Source of the DNA: a virus
Virus record (IMG/VR): IMGVR_UViG_3300032050_000028
Coordinates: 1-64,000 of that record
Reading direction: 5' to 3' (one strand)
Length of the DNA: 64,000 bases
The notes beneath the pieces are model-generated. The model saw nothing but the letters and a program-made list of their open reading frames with translations. It made no database searches and had not been told where the DNA came from. Below are positions 8,666-17,646 of this stretch, in pieces. A program made the position numbers and the translations under genes. Position 1 is the stretch's first letter; each line of letters starts with the position of its first letter.

Positions 8666-8688
8666 TCACAAAATTTTAGCATTTTTAA

Positions 8689-10416
8689 ATGGCTACTTAT
8701 AACAATTTTAATACATCAGGATTTGGTCAGAATTTCATAGGAAATAACTCAGCAATAGAAAATAAAGGATTATTTAGTAGAATCTTAAGAACACTTTCTA
8801 ATTATGGTATGAACTATGATGACATGATTATAAAAAATCAAGTCGGTATTGGAATCAATGAAGATCCTTACTCAGCAAAGGGTAATTCTATGTATGATTT
8901 CTTTTCACAAAGAGCTGTTGCTTCAGTTTTAAATAGAAAATCAATTCCTTATTTAGATAAGTCATATGCTGATAAAAGAAGAATTTTAAGAGAGTATTCA
9001 ATTAAAGATGAAATTAGAGATTTTGTTTCTGCTATATCAGATGAGACAGTAGTTTATAACGAGGATAAAGACTTTTGTTCACCAAGACCGCTGCCTACTG
9101 ATTATTCACAAGAAATAACAGATAAGTATCAAGAATTTTTTGAGAGATTATACACAAAATTTGGATTCTCGGATAATATCACCGCTTGGAATATGTTGAG
9201 AGATTTCTTAATTGATGGATATATTGCAATTGAAATAATTTATGATGATAAAAAGAAAAATGTTATCGGATTCAACAGATTGAGACCCGAGACATTAGTT
9301 CCGGCTTATGAGCCAAATGTTGGCCACCTTTGGATTCAGTTTCCAGAAGATCCTCAACTTAGGAGAATTTTCTTAGATTCTCAGATTATTTATATATCAT
9401 ATTCCACTCAAAATGATTATTCGGAAACTTCTTATGTGGAAGGATTAATCAAGCCTTATAACCAATTAAAAATTCTTGAACAAACAAGAATTATGTGGAA
9501 CGTAACAAATGCAATGATTTGGCAAAAATTTACAATTCCAATTAAAGGTTTATCTCGTCAAAGAGCAGAAGAACAGATAGGTCAATTAATTCATGACTAT
9601 TCGGAGGAAGTTGAATGGGATGATACCTTAGGAACTTTATCAATAAATGGGTCTAAGCACTTACACTATAACAAACAAATCTGGTTTCCAGAAGGAGATG
9701 CCGGAACACCGGGATTTGAAATCGTTAAACAAGAGGGACATGACTTAAATGATGAAACAATGTTAAAGTGGTTTCACCAAGGACTTAAAAGAGCTTCAAA
9801 AATTCCACTTACTCGTTTTGAGGGTGACTCGGGTGGTGGTAACTTAATAACAGATGCCGCTGAGATGACAAGAGATGAAATTAAGTTTCATAATTTTATT
9901 AGTAGATTGAGAGCAAATTTTAAAGAGATTATTGTTAAGCCTCTTAAATTACAAATGCTAATCGAGTTTCCTGAGTTAAAGGATGATGAAGTTTTTGTTA
10001 ATAGCGTTGATATCATTTTCTATACTAATCAGATTTTTGAAGAATGGAAAAAAATAAATAATTTAGCTAAAAGAGCTGAGGCTGTTACTACATTAACCGG
10101 AATTATGAATGGAGAACAACCATATTTTCACATTGAGTGGATTATGGATAATGTCTTTAAATTAACACCTGAAGAAAAAACTGAAAACCAAAGATATTGG
10201 GCTAAAGATGCCGCTAATAAAGCGGCTGCTGGTGCGGCTGGTGCTGCTCCTGGTGCTGAAGGTGGTGCTCCAGTTGAAGGAGAAATGCCGGCTGAAGGTG
10301 GAGAAGCTCCTGTTGAGGGTGGTGGTGAAGCTCAAGCAGGAGCTCAAGATGCTCCAGAGGCACCTGCTGAAGGAGGAGGAGAAGCGCCCGCTGAAGGAGG
10401 AGAATTTGAGTTTTAA
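8689..10416 (+). CDS. gp20: Portal vertex protein, T4 gp20-like
   Basis: A 575-residue portal protein forming the dodecameric DNA gateway of the head. Characteristic T4-type segments include SIKDEIRDFVSAISDETVVY (~105-125), the hydrophobic DGYIAIEIIYD with RLRPETLVP downstream (~180-205), WNVTNAMIWQKFTIPIKGLSRQRAEEQI (~268-295), and the stem/crown region LKWFHQGLKRASKIPLTRFEGD (~360-381). The last ~70 residues are a low-complexity Ala/Gly/Glu/Pro tail (repeated PAEGGEAP), absent from T4 gp20 and probably disordered. The 3' end overlaps a convergent minus-strand gene by four bases. The protease/scaffold and capsid genes follow 3.3 kb downstream, after a minus-strand insert. Confidence 0.9.
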   Translation: MATYNNFNTSGFGQNFIGNNSAIENKGLFSRILRTLSNYGMNYDDMIIKNQVGIGINEDPYSAKGNSMYDFFSQRAVASVLNRKSIPYLDKSYADKRRILREYSIKDEIRDFVSAISDETVVYNEDKDFCSPRPLPTDYSQEITDKYQEFFERLYTKFGFSDNITAWNMLRDFLIDGYIAIEIIYDDKKKNVIGFNRLRPETLVPAYEPNVGHLWIQFPEDPQLRRIFLDSQIIYISYSTQNDYSETSYVEGLIKPYNQLKILEQTRIMWNVTNAMIWQKFTIPIKGLSRQRAEEQIGQLIHDYSEEVEWDDTLGTLSINGSKHLHYNKQIWFPEGDAGTPGFEIVKQEGHDLNDETMLKWFHQGLKRASKIPLTRFEGDSGGGNLITDAAEMTRDEIKFHNFISRLRANFKEIIVKPLKLQMLIEFPELKDDEVFVNSVDIIFYTNQIFEEWKKINNLAKRAEAVTTLTGIMNGEQPYFHIEWIMDNVFKLTPEEKTENQRYWAKDAANKAAAGAAGAAPGAEGGAPVEGEMPAEGGEAPVEGGGEAQAGAQDAPEAPAEGGGEAPAEGGEFEF

Positions 10417-10847
10417 GAGTTAAGAATGTCTAAGTCAAAGTCGGTAAGAGAATCAATTCCTTTATCTAAAATTTTATCTAAGATATCATCTTTTGAAATC
10501 CATTCTTTTTTATATTTTTTTATCAAATATAAAATTTCTTCCTCGACATTCCTTTGATAATTGTTGTAGTATTTTGTTTTTATAAAATCGTCATTGATTA
10601 TTTGTCTTGTTAAATCAATCAATTTAAATTTTAAATTATAACTATTGTAGAGGATATCTAGCTTTTTTAGCAAATAATCATTTAGAATTGCAAACATACA
10701 TTCAAAGTTATTCTCGTCTGTATATTCTACTATAGATATTTTACTGTATAGACTTTGAATATACTCTACCTCTGTAGAGCTCATTTTTTTCAATAATTTA
10801 TCCAACTCATACTGAGTGTGTTGAGTTACAACTTTATAAAATTTCAT
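10413..10847 (-). CDS. Unknown protein with DUF6576-like C-terminal motif
   Basis: A 144-residue helical protein. Its C-terminus, DDILDKILDKGIDSLTDFDLDIL, resembles the short helical motif (L-D-x-I-L-x-K-I-x-x-x-G-x-x-S-L-T) found at the C-terminus of many Bacteroidetes proteins (DUF6576). The same kind of ending occurs in the 38917-39360 product. The start overlaps the preceding gene by four bases. It is last in the minus-strand group with RNase R. Molecular function is unknown. Confidence 0.7.
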   Translation of the reverse strand: MKFYKVVTQHTQYELDKLLKKMSSTEVEYIQSLYSKISIVEYTDENNFECMFAILNDYLLKKLDILYNSYNLKFKLIDLTRQIINDDFIKTKYYNNYQRNVEEEILYLIKKYKKEWISKDDILDKILDKGIDSLTDFDLDILNS

Positions 10848-11278
10848 GCCGCCATTTTTGGTAATTCAAAATAAAAATTATCTATTTGACCTTCTATATT
10901 TATATGTTGAAATAGTTTTAAATCTATGTCGGATTCAAGTATATTTTTAACTTTTTTACCCCAGTTCGTGTCTAAAAAGGTAACATCAATTTTTAAGTTA
11001 ATGATTTGGTTGTTTAGGATAATAAAAACAAATTTATTTATAACAGAACAAACATTTACCAAAGCGGTTGTGTATTTAAAATCATCCGAAACACTAACAT
11101 AAAAGACACTTTGATTATTTGGTATTTCAACATCAAATTGAATTTTTTTACCTTCTTCTAATAAAATATTTAGGTTTATTTCTCTTTTGTATTTTTTCCA
11201 ATTACTAAATCGTGATAGAATGTCTTCATAATCCTCTATTTTGGAATTATTTAATTCTATTTCAAATGTCCTTTTCAT
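10844..11278 (-). CDS. Unknown small protein downstream of RNase R
   Basis: A 144-residue protein of alternating beta strands (NLNILLEEGKKIQFDVEIP, SVFYVSVSDDFKY, KFVFIILNNQIINLKIDVTFLD), probably a compact soluble domain. I do not recognise it. Its start codon shares a base with the RNase R stop codon and it overlaps the next gene by four bases, so the three are translationally coupled. Confidence 0.7.
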   Translation of the reverse strand: MKRTFEIELNNSKIEDYEDILSRFSNWKKYKREINLNILLEEGKKIQFDVEIPNNQSVFYVSVSDDFKYTTALVNVCSVINKFVFIILNNQIINLKIDVTFLDTNWGKKVKNILESDIDLKLFQHINIEGQIDNFYFELPKMAA

Positions 11279-13155
11279 TAGAATAATTTAAAGTCAATTT
11301 GCTTTTTTTCTAAATCAACTGTTGATACTATAACTTTTAAAGGATCCCCTAGTCTAATTTTATTACCCATTTCATCTGAAATAGTATAATGTTCTAAATC
11401 TACTTTTACTTTACCTATTGTATTATATCTTATCATTCCCTCGCATTTGGATTCGGTTAATTCTACATAAATTCCCCAATCTGTTACACCTGATACAATT
11501 CCGTCAAAAACTTGACCAATTTTATCTTGTAAAAACTCAGCTTGTTTGTATTTTATAGAGTCTCTTTGTGCTTTTGCTGCTATTAATTCTCTACTAGAAC
11601 ACCAACTAGCATTTTCTTCAATTTTAGCAGGATTTCCTTGTTTTCCTTTATTTAAAAAATCAAATAAAATTCTATGTGTGATTAAATCCGGATATCTTCT
11701 AATTGGAGATGTAAAGTGAGAATAGTGACTGAAACCTAATCCATAGTGACCAATGTTCTTGATAGTATATTTAGCCTTAGACATACATCTGGTAACTAAA
11801 GTCTCTATCATGTTTTCTTCAGGAGTTCCTTTTATTTCTTTTAGTAGTTGATTAATTGATTTTTTTAAATCATCTCCTTCTCCTTCTATTTTAACATTGT
11901 GTCCAAAATTCTCACAAACTCCTACTAGTTGTTGTAATTTTTCCATATTTGGTGTATCGTGTATTCTATAAACATTAAACCATTGATTTTCTGAAAGTAT
12001 TTTAGCAACTGATTTGTTAGCTAGTAACATAAATTCTTCAATAAGTTTGTTAGCTTCTTTTTGTTCTTTGAAATAAACTCCAATAGGTTTTTTATTATCT
12101 TCTGCTAATTTAAAACGAACTTCAATTCCTCCCATTTCGATTGAACCATCTTTTATTCTTTTCTTTCTAATTTTCTGAGCTAATGTATTAAGAACTCTTA
12201 TTTCATTGTGAAAGTCTCCGTCAGATCCTTCGATTATTTCTTGAGCTTCTTCGTAAGTAAATCTTCTATCTGAGTGTATAACCGTTTTTCCGTGCCACTC
12301 TTTAATAATTTTCCCATCTTTATCTATATTGAATATTACAGAAAAGGCCAAACGATCTTCATGTGGCTTTAGTGAGCAAATTCCGTTACTTAGTCTCTCA
12401 GGTAACATCGGAACGCATCTATCAACTAAATATACCGATGTTGCTCTTTTGTAAGCTTCTTCATCTAGTTTAGTTCCTGGTTTTACATAGTGACCAACGT
12501 CTGCTATATGAACTCCTACTTCAATATTATTTTCGTTGATTATTTGTATTGAAAGAGCGTCATCAAAATCTCTAGCATCGACCGGATCTATTGTTAGTGT
12601 TGTTACACTTCTTAAATCTTTTCTTTTTAGTATTTCATTTTCAAATATTACTTCAGGTACTAATTCTGACTCATTTAAAACTTCTTGTGGAAAATCAACC
12701 GGTAGATTATACTCATACATTATTGAGTTCATTTCCGCGTTGTTATCACCTGCGTCTCCGAGTATTTTAGTTATTTTACCCTGTGGTGACTTAGAATCTT
12801 CCCATTTTGTTAGTTCTACAATAACTTTTTGTCCGTCTTTTGCAACTAATCCACCTTTGATATAAAAATCTACTGATAATTTATCACTGTCTGGTATTAC
12901 AAATGTCGACTTTTTTCCTATTTGAACTCTACCAACAAAATCTGTTCTAAATCTTGAAACTGTTTCAATTACTTTCCCCTCTAATTTCTTTTCACCTTTA
13001 AATATTTCTACTTTTACTTTATCTAAGTGTAGTGAGTTATGAGTATTTTTTCTGTGTATAAAAATTGACTTTTCTCCAATTGTTATGTTTGCATTTCCAC
13101 TATTTGAGAACTCTATTTGACCTTCATATCGATCACCTTCTATTATGTTTATCAT
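11278..13155 (-). CDS. rnr: RNase R / RNB-family 3'-5' exoribonuclease
   Basis: A 625-residue exoribonuclease that degrades structured RNA from the 3' end. It has N-terminal cold-shock-like OB segments (~5-130), an RNB catalytic core opening at TLTIDPVDARDFDDALSI (186-203), which holds the conserved metal-binding Asp cluster, then GVHIADVGHYVKPG (214-227), SVYLVDRCVPMLPERLSNGICSL and GLGFSHYSHFTSPIRRYPDLITHR. A C-terminal S1 domain follows (GIVSGVTDWGIYVEL, ~555-625). All key motifs are intact. It is shorter than E. coli RNase R (about 810 residues), lacking N- and C-terminal extensions. In bacteria RNase R works with tmRNA-SmpB to clear non-stop mRNA; this phage also carries tmRNA. A role in general phage RNA turnover is the alternative. 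Confidence 0.92.
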   Translation of the reverse strand: MINIIEGDRYEGQIEFSNSGNANITIGEKSIFIHRKNTHNSLHLDKVKVEIFKGEKKLEGKVIETVSRFRTDFVGRVQIGKKSTFVIPDSDKLSVDFYIKGGLVAKDGQKVIVELTKWEDSKSPQGKITKILGDAGDNNAEMNSIMYEYNLPVDFPQEVLNESELVPEVIFENEILKRKDLRSVTTLTIDPVDARDFDDALSIQIINENNIEVGVHIADVGHYVKPGTKLDEEAYKRATSVYLVDRCVPMLPERLSNGICSLKPHEDRLAFSVIFNIDKDGKIIKEWHGKTVIHSDRRFTYEEAQEIIEGSDGDFHNEIRVLNTLAQKIRKKRIKDGSIEMGGIEVRFKLAEDNKKPIGVYFKEQKEANKLIEEFMLLANKSVAKILSENQWFNVYRIHDTPNMEKLQQLVGVCENFGHNVKIEGEGDDLKKSINQLLKEIKGTPEENMIETLVTRCMSKAKYTIKNIGHYGLGFSHYSHFTSPIRRYPDLITHRILFDFLNKGKQGNPAKIEENASWCSSRELIAAKAQRDSIKYKQAEFLQDKIGQVFDGIVSGVTDWGIYVELTESKCEGMIRYNTIGKVKVDLEHYTISDEMGNKIRLGDPLKVIVSTVDLEKKQIDFKLF

Positions 13156-13165
13156 AGAAGTTGTA

Positions 13166-13564
13166 TTATTCAGAATCTTTTTGTTTAGTTTCTTTCTTTG
13201 AAATGTTTTCTACTCCGTATTTTTTTAGGAGAGTTTTTTTCATTTTTCCCATTAATTTTTTATTCTGTATAGGGTAATCCACTCCGTAGTTTTTTTGTAA
13301 AGTCTCTTTTCTTTTCTTTTCTGAGCATTTTCTACAATTATATTCTCCCCAGTTGTTATCATATTTGACGTAGTTTTTAAAAATAACTTCTTTTTCTAAA
13401 CCACACATATCACATTTGCATTTAATCTTGTAATGAGATCCTTTAGACATTAGTTCAACGGGTATTAAAAGATTTTCTCCAATTAATACTTCGTAACCAA
13501 GATCCTCATAGTATTGATAATTGGATTCAGTAATCTTAATCTTTATTTCTCTGGTAAGAATCAT
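13166..13564 (-). CDS. Zinc-finger protein resembling homing-endonuclease accessory domains
   Basis: A 132-residue basic protein. A central four-cysteine knuckle (CKCDMCG ... YNCRKCSEKK, residues ~48-83) is followed by two copies of a short motif, Q-K-N-Y-G-V-D-Y-P-I-Q and K-K-Y-G-V-E-N-I-S-K. This architecture is typical of DNA-binding portions of phage free-standing endonucleases, but no nuclease motif (HNH, GIY-YIG) is visible. It may be a truncated remnant or a DNA-binding protein. It is the first gene of the RNase R group, 10 bases upstream of that gene. Confidence 0.6.
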   Translation of the reverse strand: MILTREIKIKITESNYQYYEDLGYEVLIGENLLIPVELMSKGSHYKIKCKCDMCGLEKEVIFKNYVKYDNNWGEYNCRKCSEKKRKETLQKNYGVDYPIQNKKLMGKMKKTLLKKYGVENISKKETKQKDSE

Positions 13565-13618
13565 AAAAAACCGTTTAAAATTTAAAGTTATTTATTAAAT
13601 AGTTTCTTCTTCCTACTA

Positions 13619-13648
13619 ATGTTTTACATGTCTTTTTATTTTCAGTAG
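13619..13648 (+). other. Possible 9-codon leader ORF upstream of protease/scaffold gene
   Basis: A tiny open frame, MFYMSFYFQ then TAG, is immediately followed by a 16-bp palindrome and a terminator-like hairpin, before the gp21/gp22-like gene at 13747. The order resembles an attenuator leader, but such short frames arise by chance in AT-rich DNA, so this is weak. Confidence 0.2.
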
Positions 13649-13661
13649 TTCTCGAGGACTA
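13646..13661. promoter_or_regulatory. 16-bp near-palindrome TAGTTCTCGAGGACTA
   Basis: The two 8-base arms pair completely as RNA if one G-U is allowed. It sits in the divergent gap between the minus-strand RNase R group and the plus-strand head genes. It could be an operator or an RNA hairpin. Confidence 0.35.
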
Positions 13662-13662
13662 T

Positions 13663-13696
13663 AAAAAATCCACCTTTTAAAATAGGTGGTTTTTTA
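13663..13696 (+). terminator. Terminator-like hairpin in a divergent intergenic region
   Basis: The stem CCACCT/AGGTGG is flanked by an A run on the left and a T run on the right. The two flanking genes point away from it, so it does not end a visible gene. It could act as an attenuator, insulate the head operon from antisense transcription, or end an unseen small RNA. Confidence 0.6.
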
Positions 13697-13701
13697 TTAG
13701 G

Positions 13702-13710
13702 AATATATAC
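13702..13710 (+). promoter_or_regulatory. Putative late promoter motif (AATATATAC)
   Basis: It lies 36 bases upstream of the ATG at 13747, directly downstream of the terminator-like hairpin. Confidence 0.45.
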
Positions 13711-13746
13711 AACAACTTTAAAAGGGTAAAAAATAATTATTTTTGA

Positions 13747-15840
13747 ATGAAACCAGTATTAATCGTAGAAAACTCTACTAGTTCGTTGATACGAGAAAAT
13801 GCTTCCGGTAAAAAAGATTACGTTTTAGGTGGAACCTTCACAGAATTTGGTGTGAAGAACCGTAATGAACGTATTTACACGGCAGACAGATTCTTACCAG
13901 CGTTAGATGAGTTAAATGAAAGAATGAGCAGTTTAGGTGCTGTTTACGGTGAATTTGATCACCCAGATGTTTTTGACACTTCGTTAGCAAGAGCATCACA
14001 CGTAATCACCAAGGCACAATATGTTAAAGAACAAAATATTGTATCAGGTGAAATTAGACTTCTAAGTACTTATTGGGGTAAAGAGGCAAAAGCATTAGTA
14101 GATGATGGTTGTCCAGTTTTCGTTTCTTCTAGAGCGGCTGGTATCACTGAATCGGATGGTTCTGTTTCTTTGAAGAAGTTATTTACATATGACATCGTTG
14201 CTGATCCAGGATTTGCTTCGGCTAAAATGTCTGTAAAGGTACTAAATGAATCTTTAGGTTATACTAACCCAAAATCTAACTTTAGGATATATGAAATGTC
14301 CGACGAGTCAAAAATAAATGAATTATTCAACATGAACAAGAACGAATTTGTTACAAAAAAACAGTTGACTGATTATTCAAAGTATCTAGTAAATGAGATT
14401 GCTTCTACTAAAAAAGAAGTTAAATCTGCTATTTCTAAAGGTGATATGGCTCCTAAGAAATTAGAGCAATTGCTTGAATACTATGAAGAATTAAACACAA
14501 CTAATGAGAAAGTAGTTAAGTATTTAGATTACTTAGCAGAGAAAATTCAGGTAGTGGTTAATGAGAACAAATCTCTTAAATCTACAACTGAGAAATTAGC
14601 TAAACACAATGACTATTTAGCTGAAAATCTTGAAAAGGCTATTAATTACACTGAGTATGTAGCTGAGAATCTTGATAAAAACATTGAGTATTCTGAGTAT
14701 GTAGCAGAAAACTTAGATAAAAACATTTCTTATTCTGAGTATATCGCTGAGAATCTTGATAAGAATATTTCTTATTCTGAGTATTTAGCAGAAAACTTAG
14801 ATAAAAACATTGCTTACTCTGAATACATCGCAGAAAACTTAGACAAAAACATTGCTTACTCTGAATACATCGCAGAAAACTTAGACAAAAACATTGCTTA
14901 CTCTGAATATATCGCAGAACATGTTGATAATTCAATTGCTTACTCTGAGTATTTAGCAGAACATGTTGAAGGTAACATCGCTTACTCTGAGTACATTGCT
15001 GAGCATTTAGATGATAATATCGCTTATTCAGAATATATCGCAGAAAATTTAGATAAATCAATTTCTTATCAAGGAATGATTGTTGAGAAATTAAACTCTA
15101 AAGGTGGTAAATTATTTGAAAATAATGAAGAAGAGAATTTTCCTTCACTTTCAGCTGCAGGTTTTGAAGCAGTAGAAGACGAGGATGAGAATGAAAACAA
15201 TTATGATTATAAAGGTGTTCCTTCTCATGAAGAGGAAGAATCCTATTCTTATGAAAATGAAGATGAAAACGAAGATGATGAAGAATGTGGTCCAAATTCT
15301 TATGAAGTAAGTGGTCACGAAGATTCTGAATTGTCTGAGTCAATTAATAAACTTATTGAAGAAGCTAAAAAACGTAAAGTTTCTGAAACAACTGACTTGA
15401 ATTTCTTAAAATTCTTAAACAAGTCACAAGTTGACAGCTTTTATGCACTTTCTGATGAAGAACAAGAAACTGTTAAACTACACATAAACGAAAGTAGTTA
15501 TTTTACACAGAAGGAAGTTCTATCATTAATCGCTGAAGCTCTATCTACAAAGAATGAAACTCTAGAAGAAAGAGTAATCAGATTAATGCCTGAAAACACT
15601 AAGGCAATCTGGAGTCAAATGAACGAATCAGCTAAAAAATCTATCTTATCACAAGCTAGACTTTATCCATCTGAAGTTTTAATGACTGAATCACAAGTTG
15701 AGCATTTCTGGTTAACTAGAAACCTCAAAAAGAATGAATCTGTAACTAAAAAATTAGTTGCTCACGAGACTTTGATACAAGAAGATAAACTTTCTGATAA
15801 TGAAGCTCAAGCTATTTTAGAAAGATTCAAAAAGATTTAA
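13747..15840 (+). CDS. gp21: Prohead protease-scaffold fusion, T4 gp21 + gp22-like
   Basis: A 697-residue protein. Residues 1-~175 are a T4 gp21-type maturation protease: NRNERIYTADRFLPAL (38-53), GEFDHP with the likely catalytic His72, and PVFVSSRAAG (123-132) with the likely catalytic Ser. In T4 the protease and core scaffold are separate; here a long helical scaffold-like part follows. It includes eleven 14-residue repeats of the YSEYIAENLDKNIA type (~289-440), two heptads per unit, then an acidic linker (~465-510) and a helical C-terminus. The N-terminus contains L-I-R-E17-N-A, close to the I-N-E-N-A site in the capsid protein, suggesting self-processing. It lies 80 bases upstream of the capsid gene. 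Confidence 0.88.
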   Translation: MKPVLIVENSTSSLIRENASGKKDYVLGGTFTEFGVKNRNERIYTADRFLPALDELNERMSSLGAVYGEFDHPDVFDTSLARASHVITKAQYVKEQNIVSGEIRLLSTYWGKEAKALVDDGCPVFVSSRAAGITESDGSVSLKKLFTYDIVADPGFASAKMSVKVLNESLGYTNPKSNFRIYEMSDESKINELFNMNKNEFVTKKQLTDYSKYLVNEIASTKKEVKSAISKGDMAPKKLEQLLEYYEELNTTNEKVVKYLDYLAEKIQVVVNENKSLKSTTEKLAKHNDYLAENLEKAINYTEYVAENLDKNIEYSEYVAENLDKNISYSEYIAENLDKNISYSEYLAENLDKNIAYSEYIAENLDKNIAYSEYIAENLDKNIAYSEYIAEHVDNSIAYSEYLAEHVEGNIAYSEYIAEHLDDNIAYSEYIAENLDKSISYQGMIVEKLNSKGGKLFENNEEENFPSLSAAGFEAVEDEDENENNYDYKGVPSHEEEESYSYENEDENEDDEECGPNSYEVSGHEDSELSESINKLIEEAKKRKVSETTDLNFLKFLNKSQVDSFYALSDEEQETVKLHINESSYFTQKEVLSLIAEALSTKNETLEERVIRLMPENTKAIWSQMNESAKKSILSQARLYPSEVLMTESQVEHFWLTRNLKKNESVTKKLVAHETLIQEDKLSDNEAQAILERFKKI
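14611..15066 (+). repeat. 42-bp in-frame tandem repeats coding for 14-residue coiled-coil units
   Basis: About eleven in-frame copies of a 42-bp unit encode Y-S-E-Y-(I/L/V)-A-E-(N/H)-(L/V)-D-x-x-I-(A/S). Two central copies are nearly identical at DNA level and outer copies are more diverged, a pattern expected from unequal exchange. The 14-residue period equals two heptads. Confidence 0.9.
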
Positions 15841-15883
15841 TCTATAAAAAATCCACACCTTCAAAAATTAGGGAAATAAAGGG

Positions 15884-15893
15884 TTATATATAG
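15884..15893 (+). promoter_or_regulatory. Putative late promoter motif before capsid gene (TTATATATAG)
   Basis: It lies 26 bases upstream of the capsid ATG at 15920. The leader is A-rich and lacks a Shine-Dalgarno sequence. Confidence 0.5.
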
Positions 15894-15919
15894 ATAACAA
15901 AAAAAAATAAATTTAAACT

Positions 15920-17626
15920 ATGTCACACATTAGAATAGACAAATCAAAAGCTCTTAAGAAGTGGTCTCCAGTTCTTGAGAACATGGGTGTAGCAGGTGAA
16001 GACAGACTTGATTGGATGTCAGAATATGCTGAGTATCACTCAATTAATGAGAACGCGTATGTAAACGCTTCTAACGTAGCTGGTATGGGTGCAGTATTGA
16101 ACCCAGTAATTGGTGGTCCTGCTGGAACAACAGTAGGTGCTAACTACACAGGAACTCCTGGTTCTGGTGATGTTGGTCAAAACCTATTACCTGTAGCTAT
16201 GAAAATCGCAGCTCAAACAATCGGTCTTGACCTTGTTGCTGTTAAACCTTCTCCAGGTCCAAAAATCGACTTACTTTACATTGACTTCCAATATGATGAT
16301 ACAAGATTGGGACAACAAGATGAAAGACCACAAGTTTTCAAATTAAACGTTGATGATGCTGCTCAGAAAGCTGCTGTAAATGCTACTTTGACAGCTAACG
16401 CTGGTGCTCAAACACAAGGTGGTCTTCAAGGAAGATGGTTCACAAACATCTACGGTTCAACTGTAAATGCTGCTGCTGATCCAGGTGGTTCTAGAGCGGG
16501 TGTTGTTGAATTCTTAGGATTCTCTCGTATTGATGGTTATCCAATGTTTAGAGCTTTCAGACAATTTAATACATCTCATACAGCTGTTAATAGTGGTGCT
16601 GGTGCTCTTTGGTCATTTGATGAAACAAGAAACACTTTCAATGCAACTATGTCAATGGTTGATCAAATCGCTACAGTAGGTACTGTATCTGTTACTCCAG
16701 GTGCTGCTAACTTAACAGTTGAATTAGTATCAGCTCTTGAAGATCATATCCCTGGATTCTCTTCAAACTGGACATCAGGAGCTTCTGGATTTACTGGAAA
16801 CTACCCAATGTCTCGTCAGGATGATGATGATACTTACTCAGGTGTTATCGGTCCAAAAATCTCTTCTAAAACTATCGCAGTTGGTACTATCGAAGTATCT
16901 TCAGCTCTTAGAAGAACTGAAATTGAAGATATCAAAGCTAACACAGGTATGGATATCGTTCAAAAAATGGAATCTATTCTTGTTAATGAATTATCTCAAA
17001 CAATCTCTAAGCAAATCGTTGCTAAGATTTTTGAATTAGGTGATCTTAACAGAACTTCAGCTCCAGCAGCAGGTGCAGCATTAACTGGTGACCCAGCTGG
17101 TAAGACTATCTTCGACTTAAACACAGCTTATGTTGGTACAGGTGGTCCTGGTGGTGAAACTACTCACGCTGTTCAAAGAAAGCTTGTCACTAAGATTGCT
17201 CACGCTTCTAACTATATCGCAACTGAAGGTCGTGTAGGTCCTGCTCAGTACGTTATTACAAACGGAGGTCTTGCTGCAGCTCTATCTGATATCGCTGGTT
17301 ATACAATTAACCCGTTGAAGTCTAAAATGAATGCTTCTGGACAACTTTACCCTGTAGGTTCAATTGGTGATATTTCAATCTATGTTGATCCATATATGAA
17401 ATATAACGACAACAGAATCGTTCTTGGTAGAAAGAACAATCCTGACCAACCAGGTATCATTTTCGTACCTTACTTAATGGCTCAGTCAATCTCTATCATT
17501 TCTGAAGCTACATTCGCTCCAAGAATGTTACTAAGAAGTAGATATGCAGTTGCTGAAGTTGGTTGGTTCCCACAAAAGCAATTTATGACTATCAAAGTTG
17601 TAGATGCAGCTGGTTTCCTTAACTAA
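15920..17626 (+). CDS. gp23: Major capsid protein, T4 gp23-like
   Basis: A 568-residue precursor of the main head shell protein. The most diagnostic segment is LPVAMKIAAQTIGLDLVAVKPSPGPKIDLLYIDFQYDDTR (~94-133), nearly as in T4 gp23. Other landmarks are TISKQIVAKIFELGDLNRT, YIATEGRVGPAQYVITN, and the C-terminal FVPYLMAQSISIISEATFAPRMLLRSRYAVAEVGWFPQ. The N-terminal ~44 residues are probably a scaffold-binding propeptide removed by the phage protease at H-S-I-N-E44|N45-A, as gp21 does in T4. Codon use looks more C-rich than in its neighbours, as expected for a very highly expressed gene. A strong terminator follows. Confidence 0.95.
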   Translation: MSHIRIDKSKALKKWSPVLENMGVAGEDRLDWMSEYAEYHSINENAYVNASNVAGMGAVLNPVIGGPAGTTVGANYTGTPGSGDVGQNLLPVAMKIAAQTIGLDLVAVKPSPGPKIDLLYIDFQYDDTRLGQQDERPQVFKLNVDDAAQKAAVNATLTANAGAQTQGGLQGRWFTNIYGSTVNAAADPGGSRAGVVEFLGFSRIDGYPMFRAFRQFNTSHTAVNSGAGALWSFDETRNTFNATMSMVDQIATVGTVSVTPGAANLTVELVSALEDHIPGFSSNWTSGASGFTGNYPMSRQDDDDTYSGVIGPKISSKTIAVGTIEVSSALRRTEIEDIKANTGMDIVQKMESILVNELSQTISKQIVAKIFELGDLNRTSAPAAGAALTGDPAGKTIFDLNTAYVGTGGPGGETTHAVQRKLVTKIAHASNYIATEGRVGPAQYVITNGGLAAALSDIAGYTINPLKSKMNASGQLYPVGSIGDISIYVDPYMKYNDNRIVLGRKNNPDQPGIIFVPYLMAQSISIISEATFAPRMLLRSRYAVAEVGWFPQKQFMTIKVVDAAGFLN

Positions 17627-17646
17627 TATTAAGTTACCAAATATTC

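Noticed and set aside
14611-15066. Regular ~42-bp repeats considered as a CRISPR array
   Set aside because: They are contiguous, in frame, with no spacers, and encode a coiled coil.
14642-15343. Minus-strand frames over the scaffold region
   Set aside because: They are antisense shadows of coiled-coil and acidic coding repeats, with Gln/His/Tyr-rich products and no upstream signals.
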